Positions 52,780 to 62,413 of a stretch of 64,000 nt of DNA are shown in pieces; the first letter of the stretch is position 1, and every line of letters starts with the position of its first letter. This DNA is from Frigidibacter sp. (GTDB taxonomy: Bacteria > Pseudomonadota > Alphaproteobacteria > Rhodobacterales > Rhodobacteraceae): positions 27,502-91,501 of the forward strand of contig NZ_JAUYTT010000011.1 of the NCBI RefSeq assembly GCF_030695035.1. Direction: 5' to 3'. A model generated the notes under the pieces. It was not told the DNA's origin. It was given only the letters and a program-made list of their open reading frames with translations, and did no database searches. Both the position numbers and the translations under genes were made by a program.

Positions 52780-54088
52780 CTCTTCCCGCCTTGATGAACG
52801 TCATGGGATTGACTGGTGAGCCCCCGGTGCGCACCTCGTAGTGAAGATGGGTGCCGGTGGAGCGTCCGGAATTGCCCATATCACCGATCCTGTCCCCGCG
52901 CGAGACCCTATCCCCGACATTCACGCGGATTTGGGCCATATGGCCATAGCGGGTCTCGATGCCGAACTGGTGCTTGATGGTGACCAGTCGGCCGTAACCC
53001 GACATCCAGCCGGCATGGCTGACCACCCCGTCGGCGGTGGCGTAGATCGGCGAGCCGTAAGCGCCGGCAAGGTCGATCCCGGCATGGAGCCTGCCCCAGC
53101 GGGTGCCGAAGGGTGAGGTGAAGCGGAAGGCCGATTGCAGCGGCATCGCCAGCGGCACGCGCTCGGCCGCGATGCGGTAGACGTTGAGCCGGTCGAACCC
53201 TTCCAGCAACCTTGCGGCGCGGGCCTCATCGACGCTGGCGGTGGGGTCGTTCTTGGCCGACATGGCGATCGGCGTCCACGGCCCGCCCTGGCCCGAATAG
53301 CCGCGCTGCACCTGGCTGATCAGATCGTCGGGGTTGAGGCCGGCGGATTTGAACACCTTGTCGAGCGGGTCCATCGAGACGGTGATCGCGTCTTCGAGGG
53401 CGTTGAATATCTCATCGTTGCGCTCTTCCATCAGCCGTTTTTCATAGGCGATGGTTTCGGTCTCGGCACGGCTGACCTCGGCCTCGGCAATCTTCTGGTC
53501 ACGCTCGGCCGCGGTCTCGCCCAGGGTATTGGACAGGATGTCGAGCGTCGCCACCAGGTCGCCGGTGCGGGCAAGACCCGTCGCCTCGACCTCGCCGGCC
53601 AGCGCGGCACTTGCCACCTTGGCCTCGGTGCGGGCGGTGTCGCGTTCGCCCATGGTGCGGCGCAGGGTGGACTGGATCACGTCGATCCCGGTTTCCAGCT
53701 CGCGCCGCCGCTCTTCCGAGTCGAGCAGCGCCGATTGCATGGTCGAGACCTGCTGGAGGGCCACAGCGAAGCGTTCCTGCGCGGCGACGGCTTCCTCGGC
53801 GCGGGCATCGCGTTCGCGGGCGATGGTGTCGAGCCGGGTTTCATAGACCGATTGCTTGCGGGCCGCCTGATCGCGGGCAGTGCCCGAGCCGATCGAATCC
53901 ATCAGCAGAATCGCGGTGGCGATGATCGTCCAGGCGAGCACGAGCCCGCTCGAGGACAGAACCAGTGCCTGGGTCAGCGGCCGCAGCCGGATGAACCTTG
54001 TTTCGGTATCGGAACGCAGGAACAGGCGTTGTTCCGGCAGGTGACGCGCGAGCGCCGTGTTGACTCGGTGCAGTATCCGTTTCGGCAC
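52769..54088 (-). CDS. M23 (LytM) metallopeptidase, bactofilin partner
   Basis: 439 aa from GTG 54088 (AAGGA upstream); TTG 54133 would add 15 residues. A short cytoplasmic tail, one membrane span (LTQALVLSSSGLVLAWTIIATAILLM), then a coiled coil (about 75-230) and the C-terminal LytM domain. All four zinc/catalytic residues look present: HAGIDLAG, HAGWMSGYGRLV and THLHYEVRTG. It should cut peptidoglycan cross-links in the periplasm. Its overlap with bactofilin suggests one complex, as described for BacA-LmdC. Confidence 0.93.
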   Translation of the reverse strand: MPKRILHRVNTALARHLPEQRLFLRSDTETRFIRLRPLTQALVLSSSGLVLAWTIIATAILLMDSIGSGTARDQAARKQSVYETRLDTIARERDARAEEAVAAQERFAVALQQVSTMQSALLDSEERRRELETGIDVIQSTLRRTMGERDTARTEAKVASAALAGEVEATGLARTGDLVATLDILSNTLGETAAERDQKIAEAEVSRAETETIAYEKRLMEERNDEIFNALEDAITVSMDPLDKVFKSAGLNPDDLISQVQRGYSGQGGPWTPIAMSAKNDPTASVDEARAARLLEGFDRLNVYRIAAERVPLAMPLQSAFRFTSPFGTRWGRLHAGIDLAGAYGSPIYATADGVVSHAGWMSGYGRLVTIKHQFGIETRYGHMAQIRVNVGDRVSRGDRIGDMGNSGRSTGTHLHYEVRTGGSPVNPMTFIKAGRDVF

Positions 54089-54283
54089 GCGCCCTGGTCC
54101 TTTATTGCCCTCATCCGAGACGGGGCTTAGCAACCGGGGGGGCGGCAGGGCAATCTTTTTGCGCGGGCGTGGCGGGATTGTCGCAGCTTCCTGCCGGTTT
54201 TGGGCGGAATGCCGCCGAAACGGGTGCCCGAACGGGCAGGGGGCGCAAAGGTGGGGGCTGTGTGCCCCGTTGCCAAGGAAGCC

Positions 54284-54337
54284 GGGGGGCTGTCTGCCCC
54301 CCGGAGCCCCCCGAGGATATTTCTAAAAAGCAAAGGG
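54284..54337 (+). repeat. GATATTT-type intergenic repeat, copy 6
   Basis: GGGGGGCTGTCTGCCCCCC hairpin (54284-54302), then the core CCCCCCGAGGATATTTCTA and AAAAGCAAAGG. It lies between the DUF455 3' end and the M23 start, antisense to both genes. Confidence 0.8.
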
Positions 54338-54359
54338 GAAGACCGGCGTTTCTTGCAGG

Positions 54360-55208
54360 TCAGTCCGCGTCTTCGGTCAGCGGCCAATAGAAGTCGGGCG
54401 GCAGGCCGGCCTCGGCGCGCTTTTCCTCGTTGAAGGGCGGCTTGAGGGTGCCGTGGAAGTAGCGGCGCACGAGGCTGTGGAATACCTCCTTGGGATCGCT
54501 CCCCTCGCGGCCGCAGAGCCAGTTGAACCATTTGGAGCCATAGGCGACATGGCCGACCTCTTCGGCATAGATCACCTGCAGCGCGGCGACGGTTTCGGCC
54601 TCGCCGGCCTTGGTGAAGATGTCGATCATGCCGGGGGTCACGTCGAGCCCGCGCGCTTCGAGCACCATCGGCACCACGGCGAGGCGGCCCTGCAGATCCT
54701 CGGCGGTATCCTCGGCGGCTTGCCACATGCCGGCATGGGCGGGCAGGGCGCCGTAGAAGCTGCCCATCGCCTCGAGCCGGTCGCAAAGCAGGTTGAAGTG
54801 CTTGGACTCCTCATCCGCCGCCTTCACCCAGTCATCGTAGAAGCCCATCGGCATGGGGGAACCGCCGAAGCGGGCGATGATGTCCCAGTGCAGATCGACC
54901 GCGTTCAGCTCGATATGCGCGACGGCGTGGAGGAGGGCGATGCGCCCCTCAAGGCTGCCGGTGCGGCGGCGGGGCACGTCGCGCGGCGGCAGCAGGTCGG
55001 GCTTCACCGGCCGCGCGGGGCGCTGCGGCGGGGTCGCGGCGCCGACCGGGATCGGCGTGCCGGCGGCGCGGGCAGCGAGCCAGCGCGCGGCATGGGCGTG
55101 GCTGAGCGCCGTCTTGGCGCGGCCATCGGCGGTGGAGAGGACCTCCACCGCCATCGTGGTCAGCGTTGCGGCGCTCACAGTGCCATCCTGCTCATCTTGC
55201 GCGTTCAC
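54360..55208 (-). CDS. DUF455 ferritin-like protein
   Basis: 282 aa from GTG 55208. The central helices contain the Glu/His ligands of a ferritin-like di-iron fold: ALLHAVAHIELNAVDLHWD, AADEESKHFNLLCDRLE, and VIYAEEVGHVAYGSKWF (E...ExxH pattern). An N-terminal variable segment with Pro/Arg-rich linker precedes them. The family is known from genome data as a ferritin-like protein of uncertain role. It overlaps the bcp stop by 4 nt, so it is made with a peroxiredoxin; iron or peroxide handling is plausible. Confidence 0.86.
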   Translation of the reverse strand: MNAQDEQDGTVSAATLTTMAVEVLSTADGRAKTALSHAHAARWLAARAAGTPIPVGAATPPQRPARPVKPDLLPPRDVPRRRTGSLEGRIALLHAVAHIELNAVDLHWDIIARFGGSPMPMGFYDDWVKAADEESKHFNLLCDRLEAMGSFYGALPAHAGMWQAAEDTAEDLQGRLAVVPMVLEARGLDVTPGMIDIFTKAGEAETVAALQVIYAEEVGHVAYGSKWFNWLCGREGSDPKEVFHSLVRRYFHGTLKPPFNEEKRAEAGLPPDFYWPLTEDAD

Positions 55209-55681
55209 AGCGCGCGGGCCGCGTCCAGCACCTCGGCGGCATGGCCCGGCACCTTCACCTTGCGCCAGATGCGGGCGATATTCCCCGTGCCGTCGATCAG
55301 CACGGTGCTGCGCTCGATGCCCATATAGGTCTTGCCGTACATGTTCTTCTCGGCCCAGACGCCGTAGCGCTCGCAGGTATCCGCGGCCTCGTCGGAGACC
55401 AGGATCACCCCCAGCCCGTGCTTGGCGCAGAACTTGTCATGCGCCTTCACACTGTCCTTCGAGAGGCCGATGACCACGGTGCCCGCCGCCGCAAATTCCT
55501 CTTGCAGGCGCGAGAAATCCAGCGCTTCGGTGGTGCAGCCGGGGGTGTCGTCCTTGGGATAGAAGTAGAGCACCACCTTTTGCGGGCGCAGGGCCGAAAG
55601 GGTGACGGTGCCCCCGCCATCGCGGGGCAGGGTGAAATCGGGGGCCGGGGTGCCGGGTTCGATCTGGACAGTGTCGATCAT
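55205..55681 (-). CDS. bcp: Peroxiredoxin, Bcp/PrxQ type
   Basis: 158 aa. The peroxidatic Cys is in YFYPKDDTPGCTTEALDF (about C49). The usual resolving Cys five residues later (CT.E.CdF) is Leu here, so this is a 1-Cys form or uses another Cys such as those in FCAKHG or DTCERYG. WAEKNMYGKTYMGIERSTVL is the second family motif. It reduces peroxides in the cytoplasm and is co-translated with the DUF455 gene. Confidence 0.94.
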   Translation of the reverse strand: MIDTVQIEPGTPAPDFTLPRDGGGTVTLSALRPQKVVLYFYPKDDTPGCTTEALDFSRLQEEFAAAGTVVIGLSKDSVKAHDKFCAKHGLGVILVSDEAADTCERYGVWAEKNMYGKTYMGIERSTVLIDGTGNIARIWRKVKVPGHAAEVLDAARAL

Positions 55682-55787
55682 CTCGCCGTGATCCTTTGCG
55701 TGTCTGTTCGACTTCGGGTTTTAATGCAGCCGGGGCAAAGATAAAGGGCAAGCGGACCGGGGCGCGGGGTTTGCGCGTTCGGACCCT

Positions 55788-58700
55788 ATGAATGAGGCGG
55801 ACAAGCGCGGAATGACAGCGGGCGAGGATGAGCTGCGGGACGGGGAGGCGGGCCGGCAGACGGCTGTCCTGCCGCCCGCGCGCCGCCGCAGGGGCCGCCT
55901 TGGGCTGTGGCTGCTGCTGAGCCTTGCGCTGATCATGGCCGCCTCGGGCTTCGGGGTGATGGCGCTGACCGGCCGGCCGATTCTGCTGCCCTCCTGGGCG
56001 GTGGAGCGGATCGAGGCGCGGATCAACCTTGCCATGTCCTCCCCCGCGGGCTCGCCCGCCGGGACGATGAAGCTTGGTGCGGTCGAGCTGCTGGTGGACG
56101 CGCGTTTCGTGCCGCGGGTGCGCCTGCGCGGGGTCGAGATCCGCTCGGGCGGTGCGCCGGTGGCACTGCTGCCGGAACTGCGCGCCAGCTTCTGGCCGAA
56201 GCCGCTGCTGCGGGGCCGGCTGGAGCCGCGCAGCCTTCGGATTTCAGGCGCACAGGTGATGCTGCGGCGCACGCCCGACGGGGCACTCGACCTTGCCTTC
56301 ATGCAGGGCGCCGCGGCGGGCGCGCGTCATATCGGCTCGCTGCCCGAGGGGCTGGAGGCGCTGGAGGAGGTCTTCGCGCTGCCGGTGCTGGCCGGGATTG
56401 CGCGGATCGAGGCCGATGACCTTGGCATCGTGCTGGACGACCAGCGCGCAGGCCAGCGCTGGATCGTGTCGAACGGGCGGCTGAGCCTGACGCAGGACAT
56501 CGCGGATCTGGCCATTGGCCTGTCGTTTGAAGTTGCGGGCGAGGGCGAGGAGCCGGCCTCGGCGCAGCTGTCGCTGACCAGCTCCAAGACCGGGCCCGAG
56601 GCGAGTTTCGGCGCCACCGTCACCCGCGTGCCCGCCGCCGATCTGGCCGCGCAGGCGCCAGCGCTGGCCTGGCTGGCGGTGCTGGATGCGCCGATCTCGG
56701 GCGCGTTCCGCTCGGGCGTGGATGCGCAGGGGCGGGTCGGCCAGATGGATGGCACGCTGGAGATCGGGACCGGCGCGCTGCGCCCTGTGGAGGGCGTGCG
56801 GCCCGTGGCCTTCGAGGGGGCGAAGCTCTATTTCAGCTATGACCCCGCTGCGGCGATGATCGACTTCCGCGAGGTGACGGTGGAAAGCGCCGCCCTGCGC
56901 GCCCGCGGCACCGCGCGCGCCTGGCTGCAGGGGATGGAGACCGGCTTCCCGACCGGCCTTGTGGCGCAGGTGGCGCTGTCGGATCTGCTGGCCGATCCGT
57001 TGGGGCTGTTCGAGACGCCGATTGCCTTTCAAAGCGGCGCGATGGACCTGAAGCTGACGCTCGATCCGTTCCAGCTGAGCATCGGGCAATTCGTGCTGGT
57101 GGATGAGGGAGGGCGCCGTATCGCTGCGGATGGCACCGCCAGTGCCGATGCCGAGGGCTGGGACATGGCGCTGGACGTGACGCTGGACGCGGTGGCCCAT
57201 GACCGGCTGCTTGCACTGTGGCCGGTGACTCTGGTGCCGGGAACGCGCCGCTGGATCGCCGAGAATGTCACCACGGGCGAGCTCTTTGACGTGCGCGCCG
57301 CGGTGCGGCTGAAGCCGGGGACCGAGCCGCGGATGTCGCTGGACTATGCCTTCCGCGGCGCCGAGGTGCGGGTGCTGAAAACCCTGCCGCCGGTGCAAGA
57401 TGGCAGCGGCTATGCCACCATCGCGGACAACGCGCATACGCTGGTGGTGGATCGCGGCCATGTGGTCGCGCCCAATGGCGAGCCGGTGGATATGGCCGGA
57501 TCGGTGATGACGGTGCCCGATATCGAGCAAAAGCCGGCGCCGGTGGAGATTGTGCTGCGCACCGCCTCGACCATCAGCGCGGCGCTGTCGCTGCTGGACG
57601 AGCCGCCCTTCCGCATCATGCAAAGGGCCGGGCGCGGCATCGACATTGCCGAGGGGCGGGCCGAGGCCGAGGCGAAGCTGAAGCTGACCCTCGCGCCGCG
57701 GGTGCGGCCCGAGGATGTGGAGTATGACGTGACTGCGCGGTTGACCGAGGTACGGTCGGACAAGGTGGTGGCGGGGCGCGAGGTGCGGTCGGAGGGGCTC
57801 GATCTGCGGGCGAACCGGCAGGGGATGACGCTGTCGGGGCCGGGCACGATTTCCGGCGTGCCGTTCCGCATGGCCTGGCGGCAGGAGTTCGGGCAGGAGC
57901 AGCAGGGCCGCTCGCGCCTCGATGGCACGGTGGAACTGTCGCCGCGGTTCCTCAAGGCCTTTGGCATCGGGCTGCCGGAGGGCATGGTGCGGGGCGAGGG
58001 CATCGGGGATATCACCATCGATCTGGCGAAAGACTCGCCGCCCGCGTTCCGCCTGCGGTCGGACCTGAACCGCGTGGCGCTGGCGATCCCCGAGATTGGC
58101 TGGTCGAAGGGGGCCGCGCAGACGGGCTCGCTGGACGTGTCGGGCCGGCTGGGAAGCCCGCCCTCGGTCGACGCGCTCAAGATCGAGGCGGCGGGGCTGT
58201 CGGCCAATGGCTCTGTCGCGTTGCAGGCGGGTGGCGGGCTCGAGGCGGTGCGGCTGCCGCAGGTGCAGGTAGGCGGCTGGTTCAATGGCGGGGTAGAGCT
58301 GCGGGGCCGCGGTCAGGGCAGGGCGCCTGCCGTGGTCGTCACCGGCGGCACGGCCGACCTGCGCCGCGCCGAGTTCGGCAGCGGGAGTGGCGGCGGCGGC
58401 GGGGACAGCCCGCCAATCCAGATCGCGCTGGACCGGCTGACCGTGTCGGAAACCCTGTCGCTGCAGCGGCTGCGCGGCGAGTTCTCCAGCCAGGGTGGCT
58501 TTTCGGGCCGCTTCACGGGGCTGGTCAATGGCGCGGCCGAGGTGTCGGGCACCGTCGCCCCGACCCGCGGCTCTGGCCGCACTGGCGTGCGGCTGCAATC
58601 GCAAGACGCGGGCGCGGTGTTCCGCGCCACCGGCATCTTCTCGCGCGCCCGGGGCGGGGTGATGGATCTGGTGCTGACCCCGCGCGGCACCGGCAAGGGC

Positions 58701-59156
58701 AGCTATGACGGCGCGCTCGCGGTCCGCGACTTGCGCGTGCAGGACGCGCCGGTGCTGGCCGAACTTCTCAGCGCCGTCAGCGTGATCGGGCTTCTGGAGC
58801 AGATGGGCGGCGAGGGGTTGCTGTTCAACACGGTGGATGGCCGCTTCACCCTGTCGCCCGACCGGGTGGAGATTGTGGAAAGCGCCGCCATGGGCGCCTC
58901 GCTTGGCGTGTCGATGTCGGGGGTTTACGGGCTGAAATCGGGGCGGATGGAGCTGCGGGGGGTGGTGTCGCCGCTCTATATGGTCAATGCCCTCGGCCAG
59001 ATCGTCTCGCGCCGGGGCGAGGGGCTGTTCGGCTTCAACTATACCATCTCGGGCACTGCCAAGGCGCCGGCGGTCAGTGTCAACCCGCTGTCGATCCTGA
59101 CGCCGGGGATCTTCCGCGAGATCTTCCGCAGCGATCCGCCCCGGGTCACGCAGTAA
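55788..59156 (+). CDS. Large AsmA-like/DUF3971 inner-membrane-anchored protein
   Basis: 1122 aa. A basic cytoplasmic leader (about 1-38), one span ([23 protein letters not shown]), then a long periplasmic beta-rich body with repeating LxxGxLxLxx pieces. The N-terminal DUF3971 part has [20 protein letters not shown], and the C-terminal AsmA_2-like end has [24 protein letters not shown]. Proteins of this shape (YhdP, TamB, AsmA) are thought to carry phospholipids to the outer membrane through a groove. The start at 55788 follows 100 bp after bcp on the other strand; queA follows 11 bp later. Confidence 0.85.
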   Translation: MNEADKRGMTAGEDELRDGEAGRQTAVLPPARRRRGRLGLWLLLSLALIMAASGFGVMALTGRPILLPSWAVERIEARINLAMSSPAGSPAGTMKLGAVELLVDARFVPRVRLRGVEIRSGGAPVALLPELRASFWPKPLLRGRLEPRSLRISGAQVMLRRTPDGALDLAFMQGAAAGARHIGSLPEGLEALEEVFALPVLAGIARIEADDLGIVLDDQRAGQRWIVSNGRLSLTQDIADLAIGLSFEVAGEGEEPASAQLSLTSSKTGPEASFGATVTRVPAADLAAQAPALAWLAVLDAPISGAFRSGVDAQGRVGQMDGTLEIGTGALRPVEGVRPVAFEGAKLYFSYDPAAAMIDFREVTVESAALRARGTARAWLQGMETGFPTGLVAQVALSDLLADPLGLFETPIAFQSGAMDLKLTLDPFQLSIGQFVLVDEGGRRIAADGTASADAEGWDMALDVTLDAVAHDRLLALWPVTLVPGTRRWIAENVTTGELFDVRAAVRLKPGTEPRMSLDYAFRGAEVRVLKTLPPVQDGSGYATIADNAHTLVVDRGHVVAPNGEPVDMAGSVMTVPDIEQKPAPVEIVLRTASTISAALSLLDEPPFRIMQRAGRGIDIAEGRAEAEAKLKLTLAPRVRPEDVEYDVTARLTEVRSDKVVAGREVRSEGLDLRANRQGMTLSGPGTISGVPFRMAWRQEFGQEQQGRSRLDGTVELSPRFLKAFGIGLPEGMVRGEGIGDITIDLAKDSPPAFRLRSDLNRVALAIPEIGWSKGAAQTGSLDVSGRLGSPPSVDALKIEAAGLSANGSVALQAGGGLEAVRLPQVQVGGWFNGGVELRGRGQGRAPAVVVTGGTADLRRAEFGSGSGGGGGDSPPIQIALDRLTVSETLSLQRLRGEFSSQGGFSGRFTGLVNGAAEVSGTVAPTRGSGRTGVRLQSQDAGAVFRATGIFSRARGGVMDLVLTPRGTGKGSYDGALAVRDLRVQDAPVLAELLSAVSVIGLLEQMGGEGLLFNTVDGRFTLSPDRVEIVESAAMGASLGVSMSGVYGLKSGRMELRGVVSPLYMVNALGQIVSRRGEGLFGFNYTISGTAKAPAVSVNPLSILTPGIFREIFRSDPPRVTQ

Positions 59157-59167
59157 GGATACACCTC

Positions 59168-60256
59168 GTGAAGCTTTCTGATTTCGACTTCCACCTGCCC
59201 GAGGCGCTGATCGCCACGCGGCCCGCCAAGCCGCGGTCCTCGGCGCGGTTGCTGCTGGCGGAAGGCAATGGCATCGCCGACCGCAGCGTCGCCGACCTGC
59301 CGGACATCCTGCGCCCCGGCGACCGGCTGGTGCTGAACAACACGCGCGTGATCCCGGCCCGGCTGAACGGCACCCGCACGCGGCCCGGCGCGCAGGGTGA
59401 GGGCGTCGCGAAGATCGAGGTGACGCTGCTGGAGCCGACGCCGGGCGGCGAATGGTCCGCGCTGGCCAAACCGCTGCGCAAGCTGAAGCCGGGGGAGACC
59501 ATCCGCTTCTCGGACGCGCTGGCCGCCGAGGTGACCGGCATCGCCGATGGCCGCCTGACGCTGGCCTTCAACTGTGCCGGCCCGGATTTCGACGCCGCGC
59601 TGGCCGAGGCGGGCGACATGCCGCTGCCGCCCTATATCGCCGCCCTGCGCGCCCCCGATGCGCAGGACCGCGACGATTACCAGCCGGTCTTCGCGCGCCA
59701 TTCCGGCGCCGTCGCCGCGCCCACGGCCAGCCTGCATTTCGACGCGCCCTTGCTGCAGGCGCTGCAGGCGCGGGGGGTGGAGTTCACGGAAGTCACCCTG
59801 CATGTCGGCGCCGGCACCTTCCTGCCGGTGAAGGTGGATGATGTGGCGACGCACCGGATGCATGCCGAATGGGGCGAGGTCACCCCCGCCGCTGCTGCCG
59901 CGATCAACGCCACCCGCGCCGCGGGCGGGCGTGTTATCCCGGTCGGCACCACCGCGCTGCGGCTGATCGAGAGCGCGGCGGGCGCGGACGGCGTGCTGCA
60001 CCCCTGGCAGGGCAGCACCGACATCTTCATCTATCCGGGCTATCGGTTCCGGGTCACCGATGCGCTGATGACCAACTTCCACCTGCCGAAATCGACGCTG
60101 CTGATGCTGGTCTCCGCGCTGATGGGGCAGGACCGCATCCGGCGCATTTACGAGCACGCCACAAACAGCGGTTACCGCTTCTTCTCATATGGCGATGCCT
60201 CGCTGCTGATCCCTGATGCGTGGGACAGCCCCGACCTGCCCATTGCCGGCGCGTAA
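59168..60256 (+). CDS. queA: S-adenosylmethionine:tRNA ribosyltransferase-isomerase
   Basis: 362 aa from GTG 59168. It moves the ribosyl part of SAM onto preQ1-tRNA to give epoxyqueuosine. [69 protein letters not shown] and [22 protein letters not shown] are the family blocks. It follows the AsmA-like gene by 11 bp on the same strand. Confidence 0.97.
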   Translation: MKLSDFDFHLPEALIATRPAKPRSSARLLLAEGNGIADRSVADLPDILRPGDRLVLNNTRVIPARLNGTRTRPGAQGEGVAKIEVTLLEPTPGGEWSALAKPLRKLKPGETIRFSDALAAEVTGIADGRLTLAFNCAGPDFDAALAEAGDMPLPPYIAALRAPDAQDRDDYQPVFARHSGAVAAPTASLHFDAPLLQALQARGVEFTEVTLHVGAGTFLPVKVDDVATHRMHAEWGEVTPAAAAAINATRAAGGRVIPVGTTALRLIESAAGADGVLHPWQGSTDIFIYPGYRFRVTDALMTNFHLPKSTLLMLVSALMGQDRIRRIYEHATNSGYRFFSYGDASLLIPDAWDSPDLPIAGA

Positions 60257-60328
60257 TCCGCCGCCGCTGCATTTGCTTTTCACCCCGCCCTCGCGTAGCT
60301 CTGGGGGCCTTCTTGCCAGAGGCTGACG

Positions 60329-61681
60329 ATGATCGAGGTTCTGCGAAATTCATGGGCGCTGCTGCTTGGCGTGATGCTGTTCATGCTGGGCAACGGCATG
60401 CAGGGCACCTTGCTGGGTATCCGCGGCGGTATCGAGGGATTCTCGACCCTGCAGATGTCGGTGGTGATGTCGGCCTATTTCGCCGGGTTCCTGTTCGGCA
60501 GCCGGATGACGCCGGAGTTGATCCGCCGTGTCGGCCATGTCCGGGTGTTCGCGGCGCTTGGATCTTTGATCTCGGCGGTGTTGGTGATGTATGCCGTCGC
60601 CCCCGACTGGATCGCCTGGACGCTGATGCGGGTGGTGATCGGGTTCAGCTTCTCGGGCGTCTACATCACCGCGGAAAGCTGGCTGAACAACGCCTCGACC
60701 AATGAGAACCGCGGGCAGGCGCTGTCGGCCTACATGATCGTGCAGATGATCGGCATCATCGCCGCGCAGGGGTTGATGGCCTTTGGCGATCCGTCGGGCT
60801 TCATCCTGTTCGTGATCCCCTCGGTGCTGGTGTCCTTGGCCTTCACCCCGATCCTGCTTAGCGCTGGGCAGGCCCCGGCTTTCGAATCGACCAAGCCGCT
60901 GAGCTTCCGGCGGCTCTATGAAGCCTCGCCCCTTGGCTGCGTCGGCATGTTCCTTGTGGGTGGCATCTTTGCCGCGCTCTGGGGCATGGCGTCGGTCTTC
61001 GGCACGCAGGCGGGGATGACGGTTCCGCAGATCTCGCTGTTCATCGCGGCAATCTATCTGGGGGGGCTGGTGCTGCAATATCCCATCGGCTGGGCCTCGG
61101 ACCGGATGGACCGGCGGCAGCTGATCGTGGCGATGACGCTGGTGGCGGCGGCGGTGATGATGGTGCCGGTGCTGGTCGATGTGCCCTTCAGCGTGCTGCT
61201 GGGTGTGGCGATGGTGGCGGGTGGCGTGTCCAACCCGCTCTATTCGCTGCTGGTCGCCTATACGAATGACTTTCTGGACAATTCCGACATGGCTGCCGCG
61301 TCGGCGGGGCTGCTGTTCATCAACGGCCTCGGCGCCATCGGCGGCCCGCTGCTGACCGGCTGGATCATGGCGCAGATGGGGCCCTCGGGCTTCTTCCTTT
61401 ATATCGCGTCGCTGATGCTGCTGCTGGCGGCCTATGCTGGCTACCGGATGACGCGGCGCCCGGCGCTCGCCTCGGACCAGACTGGCGCCTTCGCCGCACT
61501 GTCGCCCACCGCCTCGTCGCTGGCGGTGGAGGCTGCGCTTGGCGCCGCGCAAGAGGGCGGCCCGCAGAACCCCGATCCGGGTGGGGAGGCGGAGGCCGAG
61601 ATCGGCGCGCCCGAGCCCGACCTCACCTCCGATCCCGGCTTCGATCCTGAGCGGCCGACCGGAGAGCCAGAGCGCGGCTGA
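60329..61681 (+). CDS. MFS transporter
   Basis: 450 aa with 12 spans. WALLLGVMLFMLGNGMQGTLLGIRG starts span 1; SRMTPELIRRVGHVRVFAALG is the loop between spans 2 and 3; VVIGFSFSGVYITAESWLNNAS and NENRGQALSAYMIVQMIG are typical of the YcaD/UMF-like group; YPIGWASDRMDRRQLIVAM the repeat loop. The last 55 residues are Pro/Glu/Gly-rich and probably disordered. Substrate unknown; relatives are putative exporters. Confidence 0.87.
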   Translation: MIEVLRNSWALLLGVMLFMLGNGMQGTLLGIRGGIEGFSTLQMSVVMSAYFAGFLFGSRMTPELIRRVGHVRVFAALGSLISAVLVMYAVAPDWIAWTLMRVVIGFSFSGVYITAESWLNNASTNENRGQALSAYMIVQMIGIIAAQGLMAFGDPSGFILFVIPSVLVSLAFTPILLSAGQAPAFESTKPLSFRRLYEASPLGCVGMFLVGGIFAALWGMASVFGTQAGMTVPQISLFIAAIYLGGLVLQYPIGWASDRMDRRQLIVAMTLVAAAVMMVPVLVDVPFSVLLGVAMVAGGVSNPLYSLLVAYTNDFLDNSDMAAASAGLLFINGLGAIGGPLLTGWIMAQMGPSGFFLYIASLMLLLAAYAGYRMTRRPALASDQTGAFAALSPTASSLAVEAALGAAQEGGPQNPDPGGEAEAEIGAPEPDLTSDPGFDPERPTGEPERG

Positions 61682-61756
61682 CCGAAGGGGGACCGGCTCT
61701 GGCCATCGCCGCCCCGCTCTGTCAGGCTGGACATCCGCGCTGAGGAGGAGACGACC

Positions 61757-62338
61757 ATGGCAAGCACCCAAGACATTCTCGCCTATTGGGCGGGGATCGG
61801 CCCGGCGGGCTGGTATGCGGTTGAACCCGCGCAGGACGCGCAGATCCGCGACGCCTTCCTGCCGGACTGGGAGGCGGCACTGGCCGGCGAGCGTGAGCAT
61901 TGGATCGAGGGTGCCGAGGGCAGCCTTGGCTACATCATCCTGACCGACCAGTTCCCGCGCAACATGTTCCGCGGCGACGCGCGCAGCTTTGCCACCGATG
62001 CGCAGGCGCTGGCTGCGGCCCGCGTGGCGACGGATGCCGGCTGGGACAGTGCCGTCGCCGAACCGCTGCGGCAGTTCTTCTACCTGCCCTTCATGCATTC
62101 CGAAGCGCTTGCCGATCAGGCCCGCTGCCAGCAGCTTGTGGTGGACCGGATGCCGGAAACCGGTGCCGGCACCCTGCAGCACGCGCGCGCCCATGCGCTG
62201 GTGATCCTGCGCTTCGGCCGCTTCCCCTATCGCAATGCGGCCTTGGGGCGCGAGACGACCGAGGCCGAGGCAGCGTTTATTGCCGAAGGCGGCTACGGCG
62301 CGGCGCTGCGCGAGGTGCAGGCCGCGGATGGCGCATAG
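61757..62338 (+). CDS. DUF924 family protein
   Basis: 193 aa. DILAYWAGIGPAGWYAVEP, then DFLPDWEAALAGEREHWIEGAEGSLGYIILTDQFPRNMFRGD (about 25-70) and FFYLPFMHSEALADQARC are the DUF924 blocks; HALVILRFGRFPYRNAALGRETTEAE closes it. The fold is all-helical and TPR-like; the function is unknown. RBS GAGGAG ahead of ATG 61757. lpdA follows after 75 bp. Confidence 0.88.
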   Translation: MASTQDILAYWAGIGPAGWYAVEPAQDAQIRDAFLPDWEAALAGEREHWIEGAEGSLGYIILTDQFPRNMFRGDARSFATDAQALAAARVATDAGWDSAVAEPLRQFFYLPFMHSEALADQARCQQLVVDRMPETGAGTLQHARAHALVILRFGRFPYRNAALGRETTEAEAAFIAEGGYGAALREVQAADGA

Positions 62339-62373
62339 GCCGCATGTGCAGCGGCGTTGAACCGCGCCCAAAA

Positions 62374-62393
62374 ATAGTTTAAGGCCAAACTAT
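62374..62393. promoter_or_regulatory. Perfect palindrome upstream of lpdA
   Basis: ATAGTTTAAGGCCAAACTAT is a 7-6-7 inverted repeat, ending 20 bp before the lpdA ATG at 62414. It is AT-rich in a 65-70% GC region and looks like a MarR-family operator. Confidence 0.6.
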
Positions 62394-62413
62394 CTTCGCA
62401 GCAGGAGGAAGAC

